Shown: in pieces, positions 1-9,128 of the stretch
Numbering within the stretch: position 1 is the first letter of the stretch
Layout of the letters: each line of letters begins with the position of its first letter
From: Erysipelotrichaceae bacterium
Lineage (GTDB): Bacteria > Bacillota_I > Bacilli_A > Erysipelotrichales > Erysipelotrichaceae
NCBI GenBank assembly: GCA_028723085.1
Contig: JAQYFP010000182.1
Span: 1 to 33,816 of the forward strand
Reading direction: 5' to 3'
Length of the DNA stretch: 33,816 nucleotides
Position numbers and translations under genes: made by a program
Notes under the pieces: model-generated
The model's database searches: none
What the model was told of the DNA's origin: nothing
Seen by the model: the letters and a program-made list of their open reading frames with translations, nothing else

Positions 1-262
1 CAAAATCATCTTATACGGAGATATGGCAAGATAAATGACGATATGCAGAAAACCTTGATTTTAAGCCATTTTCGCGAGGTTTTATAAACACTTGCGCGGG
101 CTTATAAGAAGATTTCCGTCTATCAAATCAATAAAAAAATAAGTTGTATTTATACTTAAGTTAAGAAATATTTACAAATAAATCTCCTGGTATTTACCTT
201 TTAATCAAATTTTATTTATTTTCTTCCTTTATAGTTAAGACAAAAATGAAGAGGGAGACTAA

Positions 263-3073
263 ATGAATAAAAAAGTAATGACTTGTTTATTGGCTGGAAC
301 ACTTACAAGTAGTGTACTACCAATGATGAATGTATATGCTCAAGAAAATGGAGTTGTGATTAATGAAATTGAATCCAATGGCGATGCCAATGACTGGGTG
401 GAAGTAATTAATACTTCCAATGTACCTGTTGATATTTCAGGATGGTACATTTTAGACAATGAACCTGATAAACATCTAAGTGATACTGTTCCTTTACCAA
501 GTGGAACTATTTTAAATCCAGGTCAAATTCTTGTTTTAAATGAAACTGTCGATTTTAATTTTGGACTTGGTAAAAATGATAGTGTGACTTTATATGATGG
601 AAATGGAAATGTAATGGATTCTTATGCATGGGATAGTCATGCCAATGGAACGTTTGCTCGTATTCCTGATGGAACCGGTGCATTTGTAGATACATCCGCT
701 ACCAAGGGTACAAACAATCAAGTAATTGATACACCTGTTGAAAAGGTGACAACCTTGGTGATCAATGAAGTGAATTCCAGTCCAGATGATTGGGTTGAAT
801 TAATGAACATTGGTACAGAAGCTTTAGATATTTCAGGATTTGAAATTCGTGATAACTCGGATGACCATAGTTTTAAGTTTAAAGAAGGAACAACGATTCA
901 AGCCAATTCCTTACTTGTAGTTGATGCGAAAAGTGAAGGAATCAATGGAACTTTTGAAAGTGCGATTGGTATTGGATCAGGTGATTCGATTCGTTTATTT
1001 GATGACAAAGGAAACTTATTAGATTCCATTTCTTGGACCGAACATGCATCATATAATGGAGATCCAGCTCTTGCTTCTATTGGTCGATTTCCTGATGGAA
1101 CAGGTGCTTTAACAATCACTAAAGAAACCAAAGGCTATGCCAATGATTGGTATGCTCCTGAAGGAATTGTGATTAATGAAATTGAATCCAATGGCGATGC
1201 CAATGATTGGGTTGAAATTAAAAACACAAGTTCACAAGACATTGATATTTCGGGTTGGTATATCTTAGACAATGATCCAGATAAACATAGTAGTGATGTA
1301 AATCCTTTACCAATGGGAACGATTTTAAAAGCTGGTGAATACTTTGTTTTTGAAGAAAACAATCAATTTTCGTTTGGATTAGGAAAAGAAGACTGTGTTA
1401 CTTTACACGCTAGCAATGGACAAGTCATCGATGAATATGCATGGACAAATCATGCAAATGGTGTATTTGCTCGTATTCCTGATGGAACAGGTGAATTTGT
1501 AGACTATGAAACTTCTACAAAAGGTTCTATCAATGTTAAATTAAATCCTGTCGTATTAAATGAAGTTCAATCAAAAGATCCAGATGGAAAAGACGATTGG
1601 ATTGAACTAGCCAATCCAACTTCACAGCCTATTGATATTTCAGGACTTATCATCAAAGATAGTGAAGACAATCATGCTTATGCCATTCCAGAAGGAACAA
1701 CAATTGAAGCCAATGGCTATTATGTCATCTATGAAAGTGAATTTGGTTTTGGATTAGGAAAAGATGATTCTGTTCGTATCTATGACGGGGATACTTTAAT
1801 TGGATCCACAACATGGCAAGGTCATACCACTCCTAGTTGGGGATTGTATCCGAATGTGAATGGAAATGAATATCGTTCTACCAAAGAACCAACTCCAGGA
1901 GAGGAAAATAAATTCAGTGATATTCCTGATAAAGAAGAATGGAATGGTCTAGAAAATGCGGATATCATTGATTCAGAATCCACTTTCTTAGAAGATTCTT
2001 CGGGATTAGATGTTCGTAATGGATGGATTTATGGAGTTGATAATGGAACCGGAACTTTCTGGATTTTTAAAGTAAATGATGATGGAAACATTGAATTTGC
2101 TCCTGGCTTTGAAAACGGAAAACGTGTTCGTTTCCAAAAAGATGCCAACAATCCAAGTGCTGCTGGACCCGATGCCGAAGGAATTACAGTTGATACCGAT
2201 GGAATGGTCTTTATTGCCAGTGAACGAGACAATTCCGATAAAGGAACAAACTACAATACAATTTTAATGGTTAATCCAAATGAAGATGCCACAGACTTAG
2301 TTGCCCAAATGGAATGGAACTTAACGGATTCGCTTCCACAAGTAAGTGCCAATATGGGAATTGAAGCTGTAGAATGGGTTTCGAATTCTGATATCAATGG
2401 CTTAATCATTGATCAAAACACAAATCAACCATACGATAGTTCAATGTATCCAAATTCTATTAATAATGGAATCTTCTTTGTAGCTTTAGAAGACAATGGA
2501 CACGTATATGCTTATGTATTAAATAACGACGGGTCTTCTGTTCAAATTGCCGATATTGATTCTAAATTAGGTGGAGCCATGGGCCTTGACTATGATGAAA
2601 TCAATAAAGAGTTATGGGTTGCCGCCGATAATGGATACAATAACTTATGTGCGAAAATGAAGTTTAATGGTACCGATGGTATTTCTATTACCCATGTTCT
2701 TCCTCCAGCTGGATTAGATACAAGTGCAAATAATGAAGGATTTGCGATTAGTGATGTAATTAAAGATGGATATCGTGTTGTATATCATTTCACAGATGGT
2801 GTTAAAAAGAATGCGTTAACACAAACGTATTTAAAACAAGAAACAAGTGAACAACCTGAAAATCCAGGTACAACAAATCCAGATGAAGAAACACCTAGTA
2901 CTGATAAAAAAGATACTACAACCAGTACTTCAACAAACAAAAAACCAAATAAGAAACATACATATACCGCAACTGAAACAAATGTATTATCGTATATGGC
3001 TTCCTTTATTGTAAGTATTATTGGTTTTATTGGTTGTATACTATTTGAAAAAAGACAATTGAAAAAGAAATAA
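263..3073 (+). CDS. Secreted surface protein with four lamin-tail (LTD)-like domains, a C-terminal esterase-like-phytase/beta-propeller-like region, a Pro/Thr/Lys linker and a C-terminal TM with positive tail
   Basis: 936-aa ORF; N-terminal signal peptide; repeated VINEIxSNGDANDWVEIxNTSxxxxDISGWYILDNxxDKH (LTD type) at about residues 30, 165, 300 and 425; 'SGLDVRNGWIYGVDNGTGTFWIFKV...DAEGITVDTDGMVFIASERDN' typical of the phytase-like propeller; RBS gagggag upstream. Confidence 0.85.
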   Translation: MNKKVMTCLLAGTLTSSVLPMMNVYAQENGVVINEIESNGDANDWVEVINTSNVPVDISGWYILDNEPDKHLSDTVPLPSGTILNPGQILVLNETVDFNFGLGKNDSVTLYDGNGNVMDSYAWDSHANGTFARIPDGTGAFVDTSATKGTNNQVIDTPVEKVTTLVINEVNSSPDDWVELMNIGTEALDISGFEIRDNSDDHSFKFKEGTTIQANSLLVVDAKSEGINGTFESAIGIGSGDSIRLFDDKGNLLDSISWTEHASYNGDPALASIGRFPDGTGALTITKETKGYANDWYAPEGIVINEIESNGDANDWVEIKNTSSQDIDISGWYILDNDPDKHSSDVNPLPMGTILKAGEYFVFEENNQFSFGLGKEDCVTLHASNGQVIDEYAWTNHANGVFARIPDGTGEFVDYETSTKGSINVKLNPVVLNEVQSKDPDGKDDWIELANPTSQPIDISGLIIKDSEDNHAYAIPEGTTIEANGYYVIYESEFGFGLGKDDSVRIYDGDTLIGSTTWQGHTTPSWGLYPNVNGNEYRSTKEPTPGEENKFSDIPDKEEWNGLENADIIDSESTFLEDSSGLDVRNGWIYGVDNGTGTFWIFKVNDDGNIEFAPGFENGKRVRFQKDANNPSAAGPDAEGITVDTDGMVFIASERDNSDKGTNYNTILMVNPNEDATDLVAQMEWNLTDSLPQVSANMGIEAVEWVSNSDINGLIIDQNTNQPYDSSMYPNSINNGIFFVALEDNGHVYAYVLNNDGSSVQIADIDSKLGGAMGLDYDEINKELWVAADNGYNNLCAKMKFNGTDGISITHVLPPAGLDTSANNEGFAISDVIKDGYRVVYHFTDGVKKNALTQTYLKQETSEQPENPGTTNPDEETPSTDKKDTTTSTSTNKKPNKKHTYTATETNVLSYMASFIVSIIGFIGCILFEKRQLKKK

Positions 3074-3075
3074 AA

Positions 3076-3111
3076 AAATAACCAGGATGAAATGAATCAT
3101 TCTGGTTATTT
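3076..3111. terminator. Bidirectional intrinsic terminator between convergent genes
   Basis: Inverted repeat AAATAACCAG...CTGGTTATTT with flanking A and T runs. Confidence 0.75.
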
Positions 3112-3113
3112 AA

Positions 3114-3578
3114 TTATTCATAAAACAATCGCATTGATAAATCATATTGAAAGTCCTCGGATTTTAAAGAAACGAGTTTAATTTCATCAGTTGAACTTCC
3201 TAAATCATAAATCTTATCATGATTAATTGATTCAAATTCATATTCACTACTTGGTAAAGTAAATAACTCTCCATAAGTATTCAAATCATCCGTTCCAACA
3301 TATATATCCACTCTATTATCGTTTAAATCAAAGGCAATATTGAAAGAATCTATATCAGATGCCAATTCAAACTTTCTTTTTTCTACCTGATTATTATTTT
3401 TAATTATTATTTCAACACGATTATATAAATCTTCTTGAATTTCACATGAATAAACGATTGTATTATTTGTTAATTCATTTATTTCAACATTATCATCTAA
3501 ATAAATATTACCTACTTCAGTATTATGATAACAACCAAAAAGTAAAATCATAAAAAACAATACAATAATCTTTTTCAT
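3114..3578 (-). CDS. Small putative lipoprotein
   Basis: Signal peptide with lipobox-like LLFGC; 154 aa. Confidence 0.7.
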   Translation of the reverse strand: MKKIIVLFFMILLFGCYHNTEVGNIYLDDNVEINELTNNTIVYSCEIQEDLYNRVEIIIKNNNQVEKRKFELASDIDSFNIAFDLNDNRVDIYVGTDDLNTYGELFTLPSSEYEFESINHDKIYDLGSSTDEIKLVSLKSEDFQYDLSMRLFYE

Positions 3579-3583
3579 ATTAC

Positions 3584-3802
3584 TTATTGCCCATATGTAT
3601 CTTTAAATCTTCCATCATAGCGATTGATCTTACGATTTTTGAAATAGAGGAGAACCAATACACAAACAATTGCAATACCACAAATGATATACATTGTATT
3701 TTGATCAATCTTGTTCATCAAAAATAAAACAAAACTAACAATGGCAATAACTAAAGAAATCACAATTAAAAGTGTTTCTATAAACATATTATTCTTTTTC
3801 AT
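3584..3802 (-). CDS. Small two-TM membrane protein
   Basis: 72 aa, two hydrophobic helices, directly upstream of the lipoprotein; RBS aaaggataat. Confidence 0.6.
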   Translation of the reverse strand: MKKNNMFIETLLIVISLVIAIVSFVLFLMNKIDQNTMYIICGIAIVCVLVLLYFKNRKINRYDGRFKDTYGQ

Positions 3803-4022
3803 TTTTATTATCCTTTCTTTTTTTGAGAGTTCTTCTAATTACAGAATATAATAATTGTATATTTTTTTCAACATCTTTTATTAAAAGTTACATTGCTAAT
3901 AATAGCTTTTAAAACGTTATATTTTACTTAATAATCAACACAAAATAACATCCCATAAATTAATAAAGTAACAATAGAAAGCAATTTTTAAGAATCAATA
4001 TACAAACATTAGTATTAGAAAA

Positions 4023-4045
4023 AGGTTTGTCGTAAAAACAAGCCT
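4023..4045. terminator. Hairpin, terminator-like
   Basis: AGGTTTGT-cgtaaaa-ACAAGCCT (one G:U). Confidence 0.35.
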
Positions 4046-4058
4046 CATACATACAATT

Positions 4059-4127
4059 TGTTACAGCATGACCACACATTCTGTTAAAGGCCAACCACAC
4101 TTTGTGTTAAAGCTTGACCACAGGATT
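4059..4127. repeat. Three tandem 23-bp degenerate repeats (TGTTAMAGSNNRACCACAN), orphan IS-end-like array
   Basis: tgttacagcatgaccacacattc / tgttaaaggccaaccacactttg / tgttaaagcttgaccacaggatt, exactly 23-bp period. Confidence 0.75.
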
Positions 4128-4143
4128 TTTTAAAGCCCCAAAA

Positions 4144-4176
4144 AGACTAAATAAAACTTCTTATTTCATTTAGTCT
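4144..4176. repeat. Inverted repeat/hairpin AGACTAAAT...ATTTAGTCT
   Basis: Perfect 9-bp arms, 15-nt loop, adjacent to the 23-bp array. Confidence 0.6.
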
Positions 4177-4218
4177 AGTGTTATTATCAATTTTTTTGAA
4201 TTATATTTGATCAGCAAT

Positions 4219-4434
4219 TTAATTATCTTTCCTTTTATCAATCTTTTTTCGTAAAGCCCTAATGAAATCAGGTAAAAGTATTAAGAATGTCACGGTTATT
4301 GGTATAGATATATCGTCCCAAGTTTTTATTATAAGTATGATATTTCTAATGGTTATATTAAGAACTATCCAAATTATCCAAATTGCACCAATGCTTTTCA
4401 ATTTCTTTTTAAATTCAGGGTTAATATTTTTCAT
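4219..4434 (-). CDS. Small two-TM membrane protein
   Basis: 71 aa, hydrophobic; start overlaps the end of the upstream secreted-protein gene. Confidence 0.55.
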   Translation of the reverse strand: MKNINPEFKKKLKSIGAIWIIWIVLNITIRNIILIIKTWDDISIPITVTFLILLPDFIRALRKKIDKRKDN

Positions 4435-4930
4435 AAAGCATCCTATTCTTTAAAAATTCCTGAAGTTCTTCAACTTGTCGTTTAGTATATCTATCTTGCC
4501 ATTTAGTTGACGTATAAGTAGCGATAGGTTTAGTACATGCTGAATCTGAGTAACACGTATAAGTATAGTAATGCCACATGTAATCAGTAGAAACATACTG
4601 AGTCAATTTAATATAAAAAGTATATGTTTGTTTACTTCCAAAAGTATTTTTTATAGCATTTATAATTACATCATTAATGATGCCGCCATATACCCCAACA
4701 AATTTAGAAAGAACTTCGTACACAGCATCTCTGACACCTACAGCAGAATTCACCTGAACTGGATCCAACTTTATAGTGCCTAAATTTATCCAATCGTGCT
4801 CTGGATATGGATTTGAATAGGCAAGACTAACAGGAATTTCTATTTCTTTCGCCTGTAATTCCGAAGGAAATATCATTATTAATCCAAGACTCGTACATAT
4901 TGAAAGACAAATGGCTAAATTTTTTTTCAT
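4421..4930 (-). CDS. Secreted protein of unknown function
   Basis: 169 aa with signal peptide (MKKNLAICLSICTSLGLIMIFPSELQAKE). Confidence 0.6.
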   Translation of the reverse strand: MKKNLAICLSICTSLGLIMIFPSELQAKEIEIPVSLAYSNPYPEHDWINLGTIKLDPVQVNSAVGVRDAVYEVLSKFVGVYGGIINDVIINAIKNTFGSKQTYTFYIKLTQYVSTDYMWHYYTYTCYSDSACTKPIATYTSTKWQDRYTKRQVEELQEFLKNRMLYEKY

Positions 4931-5262
4931 ATTAACACCACCTTATCGTTTACCATAGTAACCATATTCTTTCTTTTTACTAACGATATATCTCTATCTT
5001 TATTTTTATTATACAAGAGTAAAACAAAAATATAAGGCTTATATTAAATCACTATATTTGATATACTAATTCTATAAGGTATTAGGAATTATTCCATGAC
5101 AAGAATATTTATCTAGACAAATTTAGCACTTGCCAACATTTATTTCTATAATCTGAAGCAGTATTCTGTTATAAATCTTTTCCTATTCCAAAATTTTAAA
5201 ATATGAAGACGATAAGACGCAGGTCAACTTGAACCTGCGCCTATTTCACGGTTATATTACAT

Positions 5263-5589
5263 CTATATATTTTTATATATTTCCAATAGAGATTTTACCG
5301 TTTCTTGCAAATCATCACTAAAATCATTTAATTCATCCAATGTTATTACTCCATCCAATACTAGAATCACAATATTTTCTATTGCCGTAGAACGTCGCAT
5401 TTCGATCAATACTCCAGGGGATTTCTTATCTTTTTTTATACGTTTTTCAAGTTCCCAAAATTTAGCGGAGGCCGGTTTATCACTTTGCAAAATTTGGACA
5501 TATTCTTCTGTTAATCGTTCCATGTAGCGTTCTTGCCAATTTGCTATCTTCTTCCTAAATTTCTTCCAATCACTTTCTTTTATTTGCAT
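5263..5589 (-). CDS. Small helical protein of unknown function following the TOTE-type gene relic
   Basis: 108 aa; start overlaps the stop of the PLD fragment by about 20 nt, suggesting an ancestral operon. Confidence 0.6.
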   Translation of the reverse strand: MQIKESDWKKFRKKIANWQERYMERLTEEYVQILQSDKPASAKFWELEKRIKKDKKSPGVLIEMRRSTAIENIVILVLDGVITLDELNDFSDDLQETVKSLLEIYKNI

Positions 5590-6454
5590 CTTCTTGCATC
5601 TCCTTTCCGAAAGTTAATTCCATTAATTCCATTGCTATTTCTGAACTTTGCACTCGCATCATACTATCTTCTACATTACTTTTTGCTAAGAGGTTTATAC
5701 TTCCATACCAAACAATGTTCTGATCAATGATAGCGAAACGTTTACACGTATCTTCCACTGTTTTTACATAAAAACCAGCACGATGCATTTGTTCATGTAA
5801 TTGTATCCAAAAAACCGTATCACCAAAATTATATAAATTTTGTTCCCATTAGTACACAAATCTTTCGCATTGCTTCTACTTCTTCAATCCATGTATCATC
5901 ATTATTTACATAATCATTTTTTTCTGAACCTTTTTCATGGTTATCAAAATCAAACACTAAAAATCTACATGTTCCATCTGCCAATAAAGGATATACACCA
6001 ATTACATCAGATTCATTATATGATAAACCACGAAGATGTTTTATAATATCTTCTTTAGTTAATTTTTTATATGACCTAAATTTACATTCATTACAACTAA
6101 TATTCTGCTTTTTCTTTCTGCAGCAATTTTCAGACCAAAAATTATTGCATTGTGGAAAGTAGCTAACTTCTCCCGTATCTTTTTTACACTTCTTTTTGCA
6201 TATACGTCTTGTCTTCCCCAGAACCGAGAATAAAACATAACTGCCATTTTATCACTGATTTCAGGAGGAAATTGTATTCTCTTTCCTTGATTTATATCAA
6301 AGTCACACAATTCTTCCGATGCACGAAAACTTATTATTTCTTTTCTATAACTAATACCCGCATTATCCAAAATATTTTTTAATATTTGATTTTCTAGTTG
6401 TAGGTCATTTAACTGTTCTTGTAAGCGATTTATATTTTCAATTGGATCTCTCAT
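5570..6454 (-). pseudogene. Decayed TOTE-type primase (AEP)/helicase/PLD-nuclease fusion gene: frameshifted primase N-part plus C-terminal PLD fragment, middle deleted
   Basis: N-part: coiled coil then 'MFYSRFWGRQDVYAKRSVKK' (frame 1), continued in another frame as 'DTGEVSYFPQCNNFWSENCCRKKKQNISCNECKFRSYKKLTKEDIIKHLRGLSYNESDVIGVYPLLADGTCRFLVFDFDNHEKGSEKNDYVNNDDTWIEEVEAMRKICVLMGTKFI*'; then 'FGDTVFWIQLHEQMHRAGFYVKTVEDTCKRFAIIDQNIVWYGSINLLAKSNVEDSMMRVQSSEIAMELMEL'. Confidence 0.75.
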
Positions 6455-6797
6455 ATTTTTCCTTGCTATCAACTCCATTATTAACCACTTATTGCTTATA
6501 AACAATAATAAATAAAATGTTTTTTATATTACTCAATAATTTATATACATCGTTTTATGAATAATCACAATAATTCATTACTTGCGTTTATTTTTAAACT
6601 TTCTTAATTTCATCCAGTACTCTTTAATCTACTTCAACACCAATCACATAAGTATCCTTCAACTAACATCAGGCAGATACACCTATGAATTGTCATTTAT
6701 TTTTATAATAGTTAAAAACAATAAAACAGTGTTAAAAAACAATGTTCTTTATAATGAAATTAAAGATAACATTATCATTTTAGAAAGGAGGAAAACT

Positions 6798-7148
6798 ATG
6801 AATCGCTATGTAGAATTTGATGATAATAATTCAGAACTTCATATCCTAAATGGAACCGAATCTACAATCAAATATGAAGACATTGAAAAAGTGTCGGTAT
6901 TAAATGAAGATGCTTCTTTTAAAGGAAAAGGAACTCCTTTTGTTCATCAAGTATTGGGTGGAACGACGTTTTATTCAATGTTTGGAGAACCTGGTTTATA
7001 TGTTGGTTTAAAAATCACTTTAAAAGATGGATCGATTAAAGCTATCTATGTATCAGAGAAGAAGTGTTACGTGAATACAGATATGTATAAAAAAGATCGT
7101 GAAATTGCTCAAAAAATAAAAAATAAAATTGATAAAAGAATTATATAA
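6798..7148 (+). CDS. Small soluble protein, copy 1 of a near-identical pair (possible PH-like fold)
   Basis: ATG at 6798 preceded by AAAGGAGG; 116 aa nearly identical to 9259..9609. The ORF-track start at 6582 is an upstream in-frame extension without an RBS. Confidence 0.75.
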   Translation: MNRYVEFDDNNSELHILNGTESTIKYEDIEKVSVLNEDASFKGKGTPFVHQVLGGTTFYSMFGEPGLYVGLKITLKDGSIKAIYVSEKKCYVNTDMYKKDREIAQKIKNKIDKRII

Positions 7149-7157
7149 GTAAGCCAC

Positions 7158-7424
7158 ATGACTTCATCATTTTATATTCAAAATTTGCTTGTAGCAGCTT
7201 TTATAATCTCAAGGTTATGTGATCTATTTGTAAAGGCATCTTATAATAAAGCTAAAGTAATTTATATTGTGATTTTAAATGTAATCTCATTCATTTATAT
7301 CATTGTTTATGCTCAAGTATTTTTAACACATAGTCTTAATAATGTATATTGGTTTAATTATTTAATTTATGTTGTTATTTTGATTTTATATGTTATTTAT
7401 ATTATTAAAGTATTTAAAAAATAA
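7158..7424 (+). CDS. Small membrane protein (three TM helices)
   Basis: 88 aa, strongly hydrophobic, 10 nt downstream of the soluble partner. Confidence 0.6.
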   Translation: MTSSFYIQNLLVAAFIISRLCDLFVKASYNKAKVIYIVILNVISFIYIIVYAQVFLTHSLNNVYWFNYLIYVVILILYVIYIIKVFKK

Positions 7425-7460
7425 AGGGTTCCAAAGTTAACTATGATTTTAAAAAAAACC

Positions 7461-7506
7461 AGCTCTGAAATACACTTCAAGTGAAGTGTGAATCAGAGCT
7501 TTTTTG
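7461..7506. terminator. Long hairpin followed by a T-run, terminator-like or mobile-element hairpin
   Basis: AGCTCTGA-AAT-ACACTTC-AAGT-GAAGTGT-GAA-TCAGAGCT-TTTTTT; decayed second copy at 8971..9008. Confidence 0.65.
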
Positions 7507-7959
7507 GCGTATGAAATTGTATTATTCAATCTGCAAGATTCTATTATTGAATAAATTGGATGTATTGTAAGAACACTAAATAGAGATGCATTATCAAATA
7601 ATAACCACTTGTCTCGTGAAAATATGATGAAAAACCGAGGTCGATGGTTCAACCCCGGTTAAATTTGATTATCCGTCCTTAGATAAGTGCTTTTATACAT
7701 TTTTGGATGAAAATGCAAAAAATTAATATGAGTTTAATAAATTAAGACGTATGTTTTCTTTAACAATATTTATTATACTATATAAAAAATATTTTTAGGA
7801 GACTGTTATTATAGATGTATTCTTTGTAATATGAAATTAGTAAATAGTGAAAGGAGCTTGATTGAGATGAGAAGTGATTTTATATATCTATAATAAGTAT
7901 TTTGGGACATTTTATCTATTATAGATATTTTAATAAAATGGCTAGAAGGAAAAAATAAT

Positions 7960-8481
7960 ATGAAAAAGAAAGTGAAAAAATTTATATGTATATTTGCAAT
8001 GTTTTCATTTTTGTTTGCTGTCCCTACCTATGCAGCAAGAAACATTTATACTAATAGTACAGTGATTAGAAATGAAAAATTTCAAGTTTGGAGTGCTTAT
8101 AACTATACATATAGTGTTGTGGTCTATGCTGTTATATCGCATAATGATTCTACCAATAATATAACACAGATATCTGATTTAGAATTTTCAACAACAAGTT
8201 CCTCTACTAGTTATCCTACATTATCTGCTTCATTTACACCATCTCAAAAAAGTAAATCATTTTCTGGTAGAAAAGCTACCTATGTTGTTACTGTAACTAG
8301 AACTGTATATGGTTATTATACTGATAAAGTAGATTATACTATTGTATTTGATGTAGTTGCAAACGTTGGAGATGCTAGACCGTATTCTTTGAATCAGAAT
8401 GGAGTGGTATTATCTTCTGATGTTGAAAGTGAACCATATGATATCGAAATACTAGATATACCGCCATTGGTGGAGGAATAA
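7960..8481 (+). CDS. Secreted Ser/Thr/Tyr-rich protein of unknown function
   Basis: 173 aa, signal peptide ending AVPTYAA; RBS aaggaaaaa. Confidence 0.65.
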   Translation: MKKKVKKFICIFAMFSFLFAVPTYAARNIYTNSTVIRNEKFQVWSAYNYTYSVVVYAVISHNDSTNNITQISDLEFSTTSSSTSYPTLSASFTPSQKSKSFSGRKATYVVTVTRTVYGYYTDKVDYTIVFDVVANVGDARPYSLNQNGVVLSSDVESEPYDIEILDIPPLVEE

Positions 8482-8485
8482 AAAA

Positions 8486-8845
8486 ATGGAAAAATTAAGT
8501 GAATATGTACAATTTGATTATGATAAAAGAATAATTAGAATCATAAATGGAACAAAAGGAGAATATCCTTTTGATAATATAAAAGAATGCTTTGTTTTGA
8601 ATGAGGATGCTAAGTATAAAGGAAAAACGGAACCATTTTCTGTAATAGTTAAAACAGGTCCTTTACCTCTTGGCTTATTAACAGAAAAAGCTTTCTATGT
8701 AGGTGTAAAGATAATTAATAAAAATGGTTCTGTTTTAGCAATTTATACATCAAAACAGAAGACAAGAAATAATACTGATTATCATAAAAAAGATAGAAAA
8801 AATGCTGAAGAAATTAAAAAGTTAATAGATGAAATTATAACTTAA
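8486..8845 (+). CDS. Diverged paralog of the 6798/9259 small soluble protein
   Basis: Shared pattern: YVxFD..., ..V/FVLNEDAxxKGKxxPF..., ...YVGxKIxxKxGSxxAIYxSxxK...NTDxxKKDRxxAexIKxxID. Confidence 0.7.
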   Translation: MEKLSEYVQFDYDKRIIRIINGTKGEYPFDNIKECFVLNEDAKYKGKTEPFSVIVKTGPLPLGLLTEKAFYVGVKIINKNGSVLAIYTSKQKTRNNTDYHKKDRKNAEEIKKLIDEIIT

Positions 8846-8862
8846 AATGGTAGTTATAAAGT

Positions 8863-8948
8863 AAACTTTTGAATTTGGATAGGTAACCAAAGTTAAATGG
8901 AGGTCATTAACCAGGGTCCGATTTTTCCAAAGTAAACCGAGGGGGATA
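8863..8948. repeat. Quasi-periodic (22-25 bp) repeat array, IS-end-like
   Basis: taaacttttgaatttggatagg / taaccaaagttaaatggaggtcat / taaccagggtccgatttttccaaag / taaaccgagggggataat. Confidence 0.45.
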
Positions 8949-8970
8949 ATTGAGGTTTTGATAAAAAAAT

Positions 8971-9008
8971 CTGAAATACGCTTCTGAAATGAAGTGTGAA
9001 TCAGAGCC
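8971..9008. repeat. Decayed second copy of the 7461..7500 hairpin element
   Basis: ctgaaatacgcttctgaaatgaagtgtgaatcagagcc versus ctctgaaatacacttcaagtgaagtgtgaatcagagct. Confidence 0.6.
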
Positions 9009-9127
9009 TACATAAATATCAACAGCTGATTGTTTTAAATCAAAGGCAACTATAAAATGATTCTTCTCATCTATTTCAAATTCTCTTTTTTAGTTTTATT
9101 ATTATCTTTATTTTTGATTATGTGAAC
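9008..9127 (-). pseudogene. Relic fragment of a paralog of the lipoprotein gene 3114..3578
   Basis: Minus strand reads VHIIKNKDNNKTKK / frameshift / REFEIDEKNHFIVAFDLKQSAVDIYV, matching VEIIIKNNNQVEKRKFELASDIDSFNIAFDLNDNRVDIYV. Confidence 0.7.
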
Positions 9128-9128
9128 T

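Noticed and set aside
1-262. GC-richer motif (cgcgaggttttataaacacttgcgcgggcttataag) near the left edge
   Set aside because: Too short and without a partner copy in the window; cannot be distinguished from upstream gene or repeat sequence.
4059-4127. CRISPR-like short repeats (also the 21096..21164 array)
   Set aside because: Units are contiguous 23-bp degenerate repeats with no unique spacers, and no cas genes are nearby.
5840-6046. 68-aa plus-strand ORF
   Set aside because: The opposite strand here encodes the well-recognised TOTE primase segment (LSYNESDVIGVYPLL...).
6582-6797. N-terminal extension of the 188-aa ORF 6582..7148
   Set aside because: A strong RBS lies directly before ATG 6798, and the duplicate copy at 9259 starts at the same codon; the extension is chance open frame.
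7449-7652. 67-aa minus-strand ORF
   Set aside because: It spans the hairpin/terminator element and has no RBS or domain signature; probably spurious.
7636-7672. Possible tRNA T-arm (ggttcaacccc) near 7650
   Set aside because: No acceptor stem, D-arm or anticodon arm could be assembled around it.
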